Notes under the pieces: generated by a model
The model's input: the letters and a program-made list of their open reading frames with translations, nothing else
What the model was told of the DNA's origin: nothing
Database searches by the model: none
NCBI RefSeq assembly: GCF_018282095.1
Contig: NZ_CP074126.1
Span: 2,428,501 to 2,492,500 of the forward strand
DNA: 64,000 nucleotides
Direction of reading: 5' to 3'
DNA from: Pseudovibrio brasiliensis
GTDB lineage: Bacteria > Pseudomonadota > Alphaproteobacteria > Rhizobiales > Stappiaceae
Made by a program: the position numbers and the translations under genes
Shown here: positions 46,448 through 56,841 of the stretch, in pieces
How positions within the stretch are numbered: position 1 is the first letter of the stretch
Layout: each line of letters begins with the position of its first letter

Positions 46448-47530
46448 TTACCCACTATGATTTACTGACGTCTCTCGCCCAAAAACCAAAACATTCTCTG
46501 CATTTATACACAAGTCTATGACATTTTCTGGGTAGAATTGTAAGACATCCCTCGTACGAATACGTAGAGGCTGCACTATTCCATCAACTTGTACGTCCAG
46601 AAGATCTGTCTCACCTGCCATTGCGCGAGAAATTACTCTGCCTTTGAACTGTCCCTCACCATGGCATACCTTTAAGTGATGTGGTCTTACACATAAGGTC
46701 GCATGAGCCCCTTCTTCAAGGCCATTGGAGGAAAAATTCCCGATAGGCGTGACCACCCGGCCACCAACAACTTTTCCGGGTATCTCATTGAGATCCGAAA
46801 AGAATTTGGCAGCAAACAAACTATTCGGGCGGAAGTAGATATCCTCTGGCGTATCCAGCTGAACCACTTCCCCGTTGCGCATCAGCGCAATTCTGTCACC
46901 CACCCGCAAGGCTTCTTCCGGATCGTGTGTCACCACCACCGCAGTCGCGCCCTGCATCTTGATCATCTCCAGCGTCTGCGTGCGCACATCATCGCGCAAG
47001 CGGCTGTCCAGACCTGAAAATGGCTCATCCATCAACAGCGTATGAGGCCGCGGCGCCATCGCGCGTGCCAGCGCAGCACGTTGCTGCTCACCACCGGAAA
47101 GCCCGTGCGGGTAGTCATCCACATACTGACCCAGCCCAACCATCTGCAGCGCATCGCGCGCACGGCGTTCTGCAACATCAGTTGCCAGATCGGACAGGCC
47201 AAACTTCACATTTTCAAGAATCGTTAAGTGCGGAAACAGCGCATAGTCCTGGAACATGAGCCCAACACCGCGCTTTTCAGGCGGCAGGAAATTCCGCTCG
47301 TCCGCAACCACAGAACCATTGATACAGACACTACCCTGCTGCTGACGCACAACCCCTGCTGCAATACGCAGGAGCGTGGTTTTTCCGCAACCGGAATGGC
47401 CCAGCAAACACAGCACTTCCCCGCTTTTCAAAGAAAGCGAAACACCGCGAACCGCAGGTAACCCCCCATAATGATGGCAGATATTGTCAAACACCAGCCG
47501 CTCTGATGCTGCAACCTTCCCTGGCTCCAT
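46448..47530 (-). CDS. Orphan ABC transporter ATP-binding protein (FbpC/PotA type)
   Basis: A 360-residue ATPase of the iron(III)/spermidine/sulfate importer class. Walker A GHSGCGKTTLLRIAAG near residue 43, Q-loop LMFQDYALFPH, signature LSGGEQQRAALARA, Walker B TLLMDEPFSGLD, H-loop VVVTHDPEEALR, and a C-terminal TOBE-like domain from about residue 245. The Q-loop phrase and length fit FbpC, the ferric-iron subunit. No permease or binding-protein gene is nearby, so it must pair with partners elsewhere or have another job. It has its own GAGGGA ribosome site. It stands between scpB and tatA, which are normally neighbours. Confidence 0.88.
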   Translation of the reverse strand: MEPGKVAASERLVFDNICHHYGGLPAVRGVSLSLKSGEVLCLLGHSGCGKTTLLRIAAGVVRQQQGSVCINGSVVADERNFLPPEKRGVGLMFQDYALFPHLTILENVKFGLSDLATDVAERRARDALQMVGLGQYVDDYPHGLSGGEQQRAALARAMAPRPHTLLMDEPFSGLDSRLRDDVRTQTLEMIKMQGATAVVVTHDPEEALRVGDRIALMRNGEVVQLDTPEDIYFRPNSLFAAKFFSDLNEIPGKVVGGRVVTPIGNFSSNGLEEGAHATLCVRPHHLKVCHGEGQFKGRVISRAMAGETDLLDVQVDGIVQPLRIRTRDVLQFYPENVIDLCINAENVLVFGRETSVNHSG

Positions 47531-47588
47531 TAGTCCCTCTTCAAACTCGCAAGGCGGTCGACCAAATCATCGACTCTCCTGCATGTGT

Positions 47589-48305
47589 TTATTTTTCTCC
47601 GGCGTCTTCTTCAAGTGCGCCAGTTGCAAACATTTCACTTTCATCCAGAGGATCTTCATCCTCCGTAAGGTCAATACTGTCGTCCGGAGCCGGCACATGG
47701 AAGCTGGCTGGGATGGCGCTATCCAAAAGCCCTGCCCCTTTCAGCTCCTCAAGACCCGGCAGATCCTTGATGGTTTCCAGACCAAAATGATCAAGAAAAT
47801 CAAAGGTGGTTCCGTATGTCACAGGACGGCCCGGCGTCCGCCGCCGACCGCGCATACGCACCCAACCTGTTTCCAGCAGCACATCCAACGTGCCCTTAGA
47901 TGTAGAAACCCCACGGATATCTTCAATCTCCGCACGGGTCACAGGTTGGTGAAAAGCAATAATCGCAAGGGTTTCCAGCGCAGCACGCGAAAGGCGCCGC
48001 TGCTCCACCGCCTCACGGTGCAATATGAACGAAAGATCTTCAGCCGTGCGAAACGACCAGCGATCCTCGCTGGAGCGCAGCTGCACCCCACGCTTGCGAT
48101 AAAACGCACGCAAACGGTTCAGCGCCCCACGAATATCCCGATCCCCCGGAATACGCTTGGAAAGCTCCGTAAAACTCAACGGCTCCGCACTGGCAAAGAT
48201 CAGAGCCTCAACCATACGGTCGGTCTCCAGAAGCTCACCAGCATCAGCCACTTCAAGGGCCTCATCCTGCGAAACAGTGTCGAGAAGATCAGGTGTTTCA
48301 CTCAT
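47589..48305 (-). CDS. scpB: Segregation and condensation protein B
   Basis: A 238-residue protein with two winged-helix domains that, with ScpA, bridges SMC heads for chromosome condensation. Motifs: MVEALIFASAEPLSFTELSKRI, LRSSEDRWSFRTAEDLSFIL, LETLAIIAFHQPVTRAEIEDIRGVSTSKGTLDVLLETGWVRMRGRRRTPGRPVTYGTT in shorter pieces. The C-terminal tail is acidic. It overlaps scpA by four bases (ATGA). Confidence 0.94.
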   Translation of the reverse strand: MSETPDLLDTVSQDEALEVADAGELLETDRMVEALIFASAEPLSFTELSKRIPGDRDIRGALNRLRAFYRKRGVQLRSSEDRWSFRTAEDLSFILHREAVEQRRLSRAALETLAIIAFHQPVTRAEIEDIRGVSTSKGTLDVLLETGWVRMRGRRRTPGRPVTYGTTFDFLDHFGLETIKDLPGLEELKGAGLLDSAIPASFHVPAPDDSIDLTEDEDPLDESEMFATGALEEDAGEK

Positions 48306-49174
48306 GACAACTCAACCTCTTTCACTTCACCTAGATCCATAGGCTCACCCGCACCGATCTCTTCCGGCGTGCGCTGCGAAGCGCGCACATAAATCGTCTC
48401 AAACGGGCCGGACTGCTGAATATCAATCACCCCTTCCCGCACCAGCTCCAGACTAGCTGAGAACGCAGACGCCATCGCTGTGGCGCGCTCCTGCGGGTCT
48501 TCCAGATAAGCCGTCAGAAAGCGCTCAATGGGCGTCCACACAGCCACCTGTCCCACAAGACGGGTCAGAATATCCCGCGCATCCTGCAGCGACCAAACCT
48601 GCCGCTTCTTCACGTGCACAGACGTCACCGAATGGCGCTGGCGCTGAGAAGCATAGGCCATCAGCAGATCATACAGCGTGGCAGTCCAAACACTGCGCCG
48701 TTCAACGGACACAGTCTCAGGAGCACCACGCGCAAACACATCCCGGCCCAGACGCGACCGGTTCATCAACTTAGCAGAAGCATCCCGCATGGCTTCCAAC
48801 CGTTGCAGACGAAATGCCAGCGCAGCCGCCAGTTCTTCACCGGTCGGCTCATCCGTGTCTTTCTGCTGCGGAATGAGCAGGCGCGACTTCAGATAAGCCA
48901 GCCACGCCGCCATCACCAGATAATCCGCCGCCAGCTCCAGCCGCAACCGGCGGGCTTCGCGCACGAACTCCAGATATTGCTCTGTGAGCGCCAGAATGGA
49001 GATTTTGGTGATATCAACCTTCTGGCTGCGCGCCAGCGTGAGCAACAGATCGAGCGGGCCTTCAAACCCATCCACATCCACAAGCAGGTTCGGCTCGCCA
49101 GTCGCGGGCTGCTCTGGGGCCCCCGCGCCTGCCAACGCTTCTTCTACCTGTTCAGTGGCCTCACTGTCGCTCAA
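48302..49174 (-). CDS. scpA: Segregation and condensation protein A
   Basis: A 290-residue kleisin subunit of the SMC-ScpAB condensin. Signature start VDVDGFEGPLDLLLTLARSQ, then ILALTEQYLEFVREARRLR, the ADYLVMAAWLAYLKSRLLIP block and a C-terminal winged helix (about 225-280). It overlaps nagZ upstream and scpB downstream by four bases each, so nagZ-scpA-scpB is translationally coupled. Confidence 0.94.
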   Translation of the reverse strand: MSDSEATEQVEEALAGAGAPEQPATGEPNLLVDVDGFEGPLDLLLTLARSQKVDITKISILALTEQYLEFVREARRLRLELAADYLVMAAWLAYLKSRLLIPQQKDTDEPTGEELAAALAFRLQRLEAMRDASAKLMNRSRLGRDVFARGAPETVSVERRSVWTATLYDLLMAYASQRQRHSVTSVHVKKRQVWSLQDARDILTRLVGQVAVWTPIERFLTAYLEDPQERATAMASAFSASLELVREGVIDIQQSGPFETIYVRASQRTPEEIGAGEPMDLGEVKEVELS

Positions 49175-50199
49175 GCATCAATCCCTTTGGCTTTTGCGGT
49201 TAGCTCATCAAACTCTGCCCGCAGCGCATGTACATCCCCAACAAACACTTGGGTATTTCGCTGCATAGCCGCTTCAAGGCGCTCCGCCCGCTTGCCATCC
49301 ACCTCTGGCACAGCAGAGGCAACAACTTTCATCTCGTCCAGCTCGCCATTGCAATGCAGAACCAGATCACAGCCAGCGGCGACAATCTTCTCCACCCGCT
49401 CCTTCAGCTCACCGCCAAGGGCTTTCATGGAGATATCATCACTCATCAAAACGCCGTCAAATCCAATCGCGTCCCGGATAACCCTCTGAATAGCATAGGA
49501 AGATTGCGTAACAGGATGATCTCCATCAATCTCTTTAAAGACGATGTGAGCTGTCATCCCCATAGGGCAGTCATTCAGCAACTTGAACGGCATAAAGTCT
49601 CTTGCCTCAAGCTCAGCAAAGCTGACATCCACTTCCGGCAACGCAAGGTGAGTATCAACCAGCGCCCGCCCATGCCCCGGCATATGCTTCATCACCGGCA
49701 TCACACCAGCCGCCAGACAGCCATCCATAGCCGCCCGCCCCATATCGCTGACCAACCGCACATCAGAGCCATAAGCGCGCAAACCGATAATGTTGCTCGC
49801 GCCTTCAATCGGCATATCAAGGCATGGAACACAGTTGCCAGTCAGCCCAAGATCGCGCAGATCAAGCCCGATCAGCAGCGCATGTAAATAAGCCGCCCGC
49901 TTCGCTGCTTCCGGGTCTTGCCCATAAAGCAGTCCAAGCGTTCCAGCCGCCGGATAGACCGGCACATGCGGCGCGCCAAAGCGCTGCACACGGCCACCTT
50001 CCTGATCAATGAAAACAGGTGCATCTGCACGCCCGACAGCCTCACGAAAATCCGCGCAAAGACGACGGATTTGCTCAGGCGTTTCCATGTTGCGTGCAAA
50101 AAGGATCAGACCAACAGGTTGCTGATCGCGAAAAAAGGCTTTGTCCTCAGCACTAAGCTCAGGTCCAAGGCATCCGGAAATGAACGATTTTAAAAACAT
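49171..50199 (-). CDS. nagZ: Beta-N-acetylhexosaminidase
   Basis: A 342-residue family 3 glycoside hydrolase that removes GlcNAc from anhydromuropeptides in peptidoglycan recycling, in the cytosol. Present: FINQEGG-type block FIDQEGGRVQRFG, NCVPCLDMP, the catalytic-loop KHMPGHGRALVDTH with its His/Asp pair, and the nucleophile aspartate in DGVLMSDDISM. In some bacteria this enzyme controls AmpC induction. It lies between the SPOR gene and scpA, the usual alphaproteobacterial order. Confidence 0.94.
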   Translation of the reverse strand: MFLKSFISGCLGPELSAEDKAFFRDQQPVGLILFARNMETPEQIRRLCADFREAVGRADAPVFIDQEGGRVQRFGAPHVPVYPAAGTLGLLYGQDPEAAKRAAYLHALLIGLDLRDLGLTGNCVPCLDMPIEGASNIIGLRAYGSDVRLVSDMGRAAMDGCLAAGVMPVMKHMPGHGRALVDTHLALPEVDVSFAELEARDFMPFKLLNDCPMGMTAHIVFKEIDGDHPVTQSSYAIQRVIRDAIGFDGVLMSDDISMKALGGELKERVEKIVAAGCDLVLHCNGELDEMKVVASAVPEVDGKRAERLEAAMQRNTQVFVGDVHALRAEFDELTAKAKGIDA

Positions 50200-50272
50200 G
50201 AGTAAAGCTGGTAGCTTGACGCAATGACTGCGTCAAGCTCCAAAGCGTATTCCCAAAAGCGGGAAACTCGTT

Positions 50273-53104
50273 TTAGTTACGGCGGACGTAACAGTCACCG
50301 CCTGCAGATTTGAACTCACCGCAGAAGGTGTTCGCACTGGTCGGCCCGTCAAACGGAACCTGAATGCGGTAGTAAATGCCTTTGTCGCCAAGGTCCGCAC
50401 GGGTGATCACCGGTGTCACCAGCGCCATCAGATTTGGATAGCGACTGTTGTAACGGCGGATCTGACCACGAGCATCTTCAACAGTGCGCACAGACGCCAC
50501 CTGCACAATGTAAGTGCCGGCAGGAATCTCACCAACAACACCTGCCCCCGGCGTTGGAGTTGGTGCGATCGCCTGAGGGTTCACAGCCGCAGTCTGCGTG
50601 TTCTGGCTACCTGTCAGGTTCAGCGGCGCATTGCTCGCACGGGACGTTGGCTGCGGCTGCAGCGGTGTCAGTGTGCTGGAGCGAACGGTGTTGCTACCAG
50701 TATTTGCAGAAGCCACCACATACGGCTTGGACTGAGGCACAACACTCACACCCAGAAGTGTGTTGCGTTGTTCAGTTGGCGTTGCCACCGGCGCGTTCGC
50801 AAACGCATCCTGAAGGCTTGTTGTGGTGTTCGCAGCTGCCTGCTGGTTCGCACTCTGGTTTTCACCCGGCAGCGGATCCCACTGGCCAGTGCTTGCAGGT
50901 TGCGTTGCAGGCACAACACTTGCTGTGTTCTGCGGATTGGTGTTGCGAACAGTGCTGGTCACAATACGTGGCTGCTCAGGTGCAGGCGCCGCAGAAGCAG
51001 TGCCCTCACGCTGAACGATGGTTCCGTCCGGACGCACAATCACAGTGCGCACTTTCTTGGTCGGGTTCACATCAAACACGCTGGACTTGGCCGTATCTGT
51101 CTCGCTTGCCGCTGGTGGCAGCGGCGTCACAGGTGCATCTTCACGCTGAACCATCTTCTCGCCAGTCGCTGGCTGAGACGCCTCTTCAGGTGTAAAGACT
51201 TTGGCCTGATCGTTGTTCTTAGGCTGCGCAGAAGGAGATGGCATCTCTTTCATTGGAGAAGCATCTGCCCGGATAATTGGCGGAGGCGTTGCATCGCCGC
51301 CAGTTCCACCGAAGTCGAACATGAACAGACCAGCACCACCGATCACAACAATACCGCCGATAAGCGACGCGGCCATCAGCCCCTTGCGTAGACCACCACT
51401 GCGGCCAGCCTCTTCTTCAACCGGAACATCAACAGAAACGCGCGGCACCGCTTGTGGAAGCACACCGCCATCAAGGCTTGGGTCTTCCTTACGCATCGCC
51501 TGAGCAACAGCATCAAGATCATACCCACCTGGAGGCGGTGTCTGATCTTCAGGTTGTTTCTTCGCAGCACTCAAAGCTTCCTGATGAGCCGCCTCAGTCT
51601 GCGCCAGCTTTTCAGCAGCAGCAGGCCAGGACATTTCATCCAGGGATGTATCATTGGTTACGCTCTCATCCAGTTGCCAGGCTTCATCAGCCTCATTGGC
51701 AAATGGATCTATTTCCTGAGCAGCCTGCTCAAATCCGGCGCTCATGCGCTCAAATTCGTTCAGCTCCGCAGCAACTTCCGGCTCCAGCTCAGGTTCCGGC
51801 TCTGGCTCAGGTTCCTGCGCAATTTCATCTGCAAAGATGTCATCAACGCTCTCTTCAATCTGTTGAGCAATGTCCCGCTCTGGCGCAGGCGCCACTGGCT
51901 CGGCAACCACGGTCGGTTGCTCTTCCCCTTCCAGACTAAACTCAGCCATCAACGCATCTTCAAGATGCCCTGCTGGAATAACCGTTTCCTGTGCAGGCGC
52001 TTCAGCAGCCGTAATGTGCTCGCCTTCCAGCTCAGCACCGGTATCTGCCGCAAACGCAGCCATATCAGGCTCAAACGAGATGTTTTCAGCAGCAGGCGCC
52101 ACATCATCGTGCGTGCCGCGCAGCTGCGGCTCCACAGGAGCAGCTTCTACCTTAGGCTCTGGCGCAGGCGCCGCCTGAACGGCAGCAGCGGCGGCTGTTG
52201 CACGCTCTGCAGCACGCTCCGCACGCCAGCTGTCGTAATCACTCTGAGAAAGCTCATTGAGCGCACGCGGCTCCACAGAAGGCGCAACCGCAGCTGGCTC
52301 AGCAGGACGCGGAGTTGTCACCGGGCGTGGCTCTGCATTGCGGCGCTCAAGACGCTCACGCAAAGTCTGCTCAGGACGCACATCACGCGCACCAACAGCA
52401 TCCAGCGTTGGTGTCGCACGGCTTACAGTGCGCTGGGGACGAACTGTCTGCTCACGCTCCACTTGCGACTGGTTGAGAGAAGCCACGAGGCTTTCTTCCA
52501 GATCACGGGAAAGAATATCATCCATTTCTGGCTCAGCGGTAAAGTCAGCAGCAGTCACCGGCTGGCGCACAGGTGCAGGCTCAGCAGGAACATCACCGGA
52601 AACAGGCGCAGAGGCCGGAAGCGGCTTAGGCTCCGGTACAGACTTTGCCTTAGGAACTGGAGGCAGATCACTCACATAATCAACCGCATCACCTGAGGCG
52701 CCGGATGTCAGCGCAGCAGAGCTCAGATCCGCGAACGGATCCGCATGCCCGGTAGATGCAGATGGTTTTGGAGATGCAAACACGGCATCAAGAGCCGCAA
52801 ATGAATCTTGAGTGGATGCAGGCTCATTCGTTTCAGCTGCACCCACTGAATAATCATCGACCTGAGGAGCGGATGGCTCAACAGGCGCACTTGCACTGCG
52901 CTCATCACTTTTGGGGAACAGCGGACGTTCAGATACTTGGCTTTCGACGCGAGAACTCGGACGGTACTGAGCTGTGCTCTCACCGACAATTCTGGCAAGT
53001 TCTACGAGCGGATCCTGATCGCCTGCCCACTGTTGCGGTTCATCGCCTGCCGTTTGCCTAGCAGAAACCTCACCCGGTCCCGGATACTTGGAGCGATTGG
53101 TCAT
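50273..53104 (-). CDS. SPOR-domain inner-membrane protein
   Basis: A 943-residue protein from the ATG at 53104. Residues 1 to about 560 are a long acidic, alanine/proline/glutamate-rich cytoplasmic region with low complexity; one membrane span lies near residues 570-597 (MAASLIGGIVVIGGAGLFMF); a proline/threonine/asparagine-rich periplasmic linker follows; the last 80 residues are a SPOR domain (GTYIVQVASVRTVEDARGQI and YYRIQVPF), which binds denuded septal peptidoglycan. It belongs to the division-linked SPOR proteins found between argS and nagZ in alphaproteobacteria, but the cytoplasmic part is unusually long. Its function beyond septum binding is unknown. Confidence 0.88.
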   Translation of the reverse strand: MTNRSKYPGPGEVSARQTAGDEPQQWAGDQDPLVELARIVGESTAQYRPSSRVESQVSERPLFPKSDERSASAPVEPSAPQVDDYSVGAAETNEPASTQDSFAALDAVFASPKPSASTGHADPFADLSSAALTSGASGDAVDYVSDLPPVPKAKSVPEPKPLPASAPVSGDVPAEPAPVRQPVTAADFTAEPEMDDILSRDLEESLVASLNQSQVEREQTVRPQRTVSRATPTLDAVGARDVRPEQTLRERLERRNAEPRPVTTPRPAEPAAVAPSVEPRALNELSQSDYDSWRAERAAERATAAAAAVQAAPAPEPKVEAAPVEPQLRGTHDDVAPAAENISFEPDMAAFAADTGAELEGEHITAAEAPAQETVIPAGHLEDALMAEFSLEGEEQPTVVAEPVAPAPERDIAQQIEESVDDIFADEIAQEPEPEPEPELEPEVAAELNEFERMSAGFEQAAQEIDPFANEADEAWQLDESVTNDTSLDEMSWPAAAEKLAQTEAAHQEALSAAKKQPEDQTPPPGGYDLDAVAQAMRKEDPSLDGGVLPQAVPRVSVDVPVEEEAGRSGGLRKGLMAASLIGGIVVIGGAGLFMFDFGGTGGDATPPPIIRADASPMKEMPSPSAQPKNNDQAKVFTPEEASQPATGEKMVQREDAPVTPLPPAASETDTAKSSVFDVNPTKKVRTVIVRPDGTIVQREGTASAAPAPEQPRIVTSTVRNTNPQNTASVVPATQPASTGQWDPLPGENQSANQQAAANTTTSLQDAFANAPVATPTEQRNTLLGVSVVPQSKPYVVASANTGSNTVRSSTLTPLQPQPTSRASNAPLNLTGSQNTQTAAVNPQAIAPTPTPGAGVVGEIPAGTYIVQVASVRTVEDARGQIRRYNSRYPNLMALVTPVITRADLGDKGIYYRIQVPFDGPTSANTFCGEFKSAGGDCYVRRN

Positions 53105-53183
53105 TGCAGCGGTGTTTTCCCTTAAATAAGAGGCTCGCAATCCCCACCGCGAACCTCCTGTACTCTATAACTGTGCTCAGGCA

Positions 53184-54938
53184 CTAGCGCATTTCATTTG
53201 GTGCTGTGACACCCAAAACATTGAGGCCAGAAGCAATTACCTGTGAAACTGCATAGACTAACGCGAGTCGAGCTTTGGTTAATTCTGGCGTTTTATCATT
53301 AATAAAGCGTAATTGCGGCTTTTCCTTGCCTCTGGACCAGTGTCCATGCAGGGCGCTTGCAAGCTCATACAGATAGAACGCTATACGGTGCGGCTCGTGG
53401 TTTTCTGCGGCTCCGTCAACAATTCGAGGCCATTGAGCCATCTTGGCAATCAGTGCCAATTCGCCCTCGTCCTCAAGTTGTGCAAAATCTGCAGACTGCA
53501 ACTCTTCAGCTGTGTTGGAGAACCAATCCAGTTCCTCAGCAGCCTGACGCAGCACAGAATGGCACCGAGCATGACCGTATTGAACATAAAACACTGGATT
53601 GTCTTTTGACTGCTCTTTCACCTTGTCAAAATCGAAGTCCAGCTGCGCATCGTTCTTACGATAGAGCATCATAAAGCGTACCGCATCCACGCCCACTTCA
53701 TCAACCACATCGCGAAGGGTGATGAAATTACCAGAGCGCTTGGACATTTTGAATTCCGCACCACCCTTGAACAGCTTCACCAGCTGACAAAGACGAACGA
53801 TAACATCCACATCGCCGCCGGAGATCGCATTACCGATCGCCTCCAGACGCTTCACGTAGCCCGCATGGTCTGCACCAAGCACAAAGATGATCTCTTTGAA
53901 GCCACGTTCAATCTTGTCGCGCATGTAAGCAACGTCAGCCGCAAAGTAGGTGTAACTGCCGTCAGACTTCACCAGCGCACGGTCACTGTCATCACCGTAG
54001 TTGGAGGAACGGAACAAGGTCTGCTCACGATCTTCCCAGTCCTCTGGCACTTCACCTTTTGGTGGTGGCAGAGTGCCGTTGTAAACCAGATCACGCTTGC
54101 GCAGAGCGTCTAGTGTTTGGTCGATTGCGTTGCCCTGACCATGCATGGTCTTTTCAGAGAAGAACACGTCATGCTTGACGTTCAGCGCGCCAAGGTCTTC
54201 ACGGATCATGTCCATCATCTTGTCAACGGTATACCCCTTCAGCAGAGCAAGACGCTCAGCCTCAGACATATCCTTCAGGTTCTCGCCATACTCTTCCGCC
54301 AGAGATTTGCCGACAGGAATGAGGTATTCACCCGGATAATAGCCCTCAGGGATCTGACCGATGTCTTCACCCAGCGCTTCGCGGTAGCGCAGGAAGGCAG
54401 AGTTCGCCAGCGTATCAATCTGAGAACCAGCATCGTTGATCACGTATTCACGGGTCACGTCATAACCGGCAAACTGCAGCAGGCTCGCCAGCGCGTCACC
54501 AACCACAGCACCACGGGTATGACCCACATGCATCGGGCCAGTCGGGTTCGCGGAAACGTACTCCACGTTCACCTTTAGGCCATCACCACGTGCGGACGCG
54601 CCAAATTTGTCGCCTTTGGCAACAACGTCACCAATCACACGCTCCCACAGGGTTTTGCTGACGCGAATATTGATGAAGCCAGGTCCGGCAACATCAACAG
54701 CTTCAACTTCACTGTCGGCGCGCAGGCCCTCCGCAATCTTCTCAGCAAGATCACGCGGCTTCATCTTCAGCTGTTTAGCCAGCACCATGGCAGCATTGGT
54801 TGCCAGATCGCCATGCGCAGCATCCCGAGGAGGTTCAACAGTCACACGTCGGAGATCCAGCTCCGGCGCGTCAGCAGCAAGGTCAAGGCCCTTGACTACA
54901 CTGTTTACCCTTTCGGCGAAGTCTGCAAAGATGTTCAT
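53184..54938 (-). CDS. argS: Arginyl-tRNA synthetase
   Basis: A 584-residue class I synthetase. N-terminal Add-1 domain, then HIGH-type motif [19 protein letters not shown], the KMSKS-type motif [15 protein letters not shown], and the anticodon-binding helical C-terminus ending in [13 protein letters not shown]. Length is normal. There is no clear Shine-Dalgarno sequence before the ATG. The order dgt-argS-SPOR-nagZ is conserved. Confidence 0.97.
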   Translation of the reverse strand: MNIFADFAERVNSVVKGLDLAADAPELDLRRVTVEPPRDAAHGDLATNAAMVLAKQLKMKPRDLAEKIAEGLRADSEVEAVDVAGPGFINIRVSKTLWERVIGDVVAKGDKFGASARGDGLKVNVEYVSANPTGPMHVGHTRGAVVGDALASLLQFAGYDVTREYVINDAGSQIDTLANSAFLRYREALGEDIGQIPEGYYPGEYLIPVGKSLAEEYGENLKDMSEAERLALLKGYTVDKMMDMIREDLGALNVKHDVFFSEKTMHGQGNAIDQTLDALRKRDLVYNGTLPPPKGEVPEDWEDREQTLFRSSNYGDDSDRALVKSDGSYTYFAADVAYMRDKIERGFKEIIFVLGADHAGYVKRLEAIGNAISGGDVDVIVRLCQLVKLFKGGAEFKMSKRSGNFITLRDVVDEVGVDAVRFMMLYRKNDAQLDFDFDKVKEQSKDNPVFYVQYGHARCHSVLRQAAEELDWFSNTAEELQSADFAQLEDEGELALIAKMAQWPRIVDGAAENHEPHRIAFYLYELASALHGHWSRGKEKPQLRFINDKTPELTKARLALVYAVSQVIASGLNVLGVTAPNEMR

Positions 54939-55029
54939 TTTTAATAGCCTAGTTTTGACAGCTCACAGGGTTTTGCGAAGCCTTAGCTCCACATAAACTC
55001 CATGAATTAATAGTGTTTGAATTGGCGCA

Positions 55030-56247
55030 TTACCCCAGTTCAGGGGTATCGTCAAATAATCGTCGATGTTCGTCTATGGCATAACGATCTGTCATGCCTG
55101 CAATGAAGTCGCAGACCCTACGGGCCACCACCTCATCACTCTCGCCATTCAATCCCGTGCACCACGGTTCCGGCATTCTTTCCGGTGCCTTAAAGTAGGC
55201 ATGGAATAAATCCCGCACCACCTTGGCCACCTGCTTGCGAACAGCCAGAACACTTTCGTGCCGGTAAAGATTGGCGAACAAAAACTCTTTCAACTCGCGC
55301 TCTTCTCGCGCCATTTCAGTTGAAAAGGCAATAACAGGACCATTTGCATCACGAATATCCCCGCATTTCTTGGGAGAAAGTTGATTAATTCGGGAAATAC
55401 TCTCCGCAATCACGTCCTCTACCATGCCGGTGATGCATCTGCGCCCAATCTCATGAATGCGCCGCGCATCCTCAAGGCCGGGATATTTCCCGTCCACCTC
55501 GTCCAGAATACGCTTCAGATAAGGCACATCTTTCATGGCCTCAAAGCTGAGCAGCCCTGCCCGCAATCCGTCATCCAGATCATGCGCATCATAGGCGATG
55601 TCATCTGCCAGGGCCGCCACCTGCGCTTCCGCACTTGGCCACGACCACAGCAGCAAATCCTGATGCTTGGCATACTCACTCACAGCAAACGGCAGGCCCT
55701 TGTGTGAAAGCTTGCCACACGGCGCGCCAGAACGATCCGTCAGCGGTCCGTTGTGCTTCACCAGCCCCTCCAGCGTTTCCCACGCCAGATTGAGCCCGTC
55801 GAATTCTGCATAGCGGCGCTCCAGATCCGTCACGATGCGCAGCGACTGGGCGTTATGGTCAAACCCGCCGTAATCCGCCATGCACTCATGCATCACGTCC
55901 TCGCCCTCATGACCGAACGGAGTATGCCCAAGGTCATGGGCCAGTGCCAGACACTCGGCCAGATCTTCATCCAGCCGCAAAGCGCGGGCCAGCGAGCGGG
56001 CAATCTGGGAAACTTCAATGGTGTGGGTCAGCCGCGTGCGGAAATGATCACCTTCATGATACACAAAGACCTGCGTCTTATGCTTCAAACGTCGGAACGC
56101 GGCTGAATGGATAATACGGTCCCGATCCCGCTGGAACGGCGTGCGCGTCGGGCTATCAGTTTCAGGATAAAGCCGTCCGCGGCTCAACTCCGGATCAACA
56201 GCATACTCAGCACGCGGCTGAGCTCCGTATCCTAACGTCTTGACCAT
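55030..56247 (-). CDS. dgt: Deoxyguanosinetriphosphate triphosphohydrolase-like protein
   Basis: A 405-residue HD-domain dNTPase. Metal site HDLGHTPFGHEGEDV and the upstream RTRLTHTIEVSQIARSLARAL, then ADDIAYDAHDLDDGLRAG; the N-terminus begins with SPTRTPFQRDRDRIIHSAAFRRLKHKTQVF, typical of the shorter dgt-like class rather than E. coli Dgt. It probably lowers dNTP pools; the exact preference is not predictable. GGATAAGGA precedes the ATG. It is divergent from the Fe-S carrier gene. Confidence 0.93.
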   Translation of the reverse strand: MVKTLGYGAQPRAEYAVDPELSRGRLYPETDSPTRTPFQRDRDRIIHSAAFRRLKHKTQVFVYHEGDHFRTRLTHTIEVSQIARSLARALRLDEDLAECLALAHDLGHTPFGHEGEDVMHECMADYGGFDHNAQSLRIVTDLERRYAEFDGLNLAWETLEGLVKHNGPLTDRSGAPCGKLSHKGLPFAVSEYAKHQDLLLWSWPSAEAQVAALADDIAYDAHDLDDGLRAGLLSFEAMKDVPYLKRILDEVDGKYPGLEDARRIHEIGRRCITGMVEDVIAESISRINQLSPKKCGDIRDANGPVIAFSTEMAREERELKEFLFANLYRHESVLAVRKQVAKVVRDLFHAYFKAPERMPEPWCTGLNGESDEVVARRVCDFIAGMTDRYAIDEHRRLFDDTPELG

Positions 56248-56460
56248 TCCTTATCCCCCACCCGCTACAATCAGAAAATGCACGGGCTATTCCCGGTGAT
56301 TTTCGTATCACAGCAATGACATAACAGATGTAAAGGCCCTGTAAACAACCGCTTTCCCAAGCCAATTGCAATTTAGCAACAAAATACTATGGAAATTACA
56401 GTGTAGAGCACTTAAATTATAAGGCAAAGAAAGTACACGTGCCGAAACAAGACTGAGCTT

Positions 56461-56802
56461 ATGACCCAGACCCCTGAAAACACCGTCGGCTTGACCGACA
56501 AGGCCGCACAACGCGTTGCCAAGATTCTCGAGACAGAAGCCGACGGCAGCATGCTCCGCATTTCTGTCGAAGGTGGTGGCTGCTCCGGTTTTCAATACAA
56601 GTATGACATTGTCAAAGAACAGGAAGACGACGACCTCGTCCTCGCCAAACTCGGCGCCACTGTTCTCATCGACAGCATCTCCCTGCAATACATGGCAGGC
56701 TCTGAAATTGACTTCGTGACAGATCTCATGGGCCAATCCTTCCAGATCTCAAATCCTCAGGCCGCCGCCGGCTGCGGATGCGGCACAAGCTTCTCCATCT
56801 AA
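56461..56802 (+). CDS. erpA: A-type iron-sulfur cluster carrier
   Basis: A 113-residue A-type carrier (ErpA/IscA/SufA). The three cluster-binding cysteines are present: VEGGGCSGFQYKY near residue 40 and GCGCGTSFSI at the end. It delivers Fe-S clusters to target enzymes. The gene is alone, not within a suf or isc operon, which together with the sequence favours ErpA; the choice between ErpA and IscA is not firm. The ribosome site is weak. Confidence 0.88.
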   Translation: MTQTPENTVGLTDKAAQRVAKILETEADGSMLRISVEGGGCSGFQYKYDIVKEQEDDDLVLAKLGATVLIDSISLQYMAGSEIDFVTDLMGQSFQISNPQAAAGCGCGTSFSI

Positions 56803-56841
56803 TCTAGCACCTGCTGGTCTTGAGGGGATAAGTTAGAAAAC

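Noticed and set aside
51452-52696. 414-codon plus-strand frame opposite the SPOR gene
   Set aside because: Arginine/serine/leucine-rich antisense of a low-complexity region.
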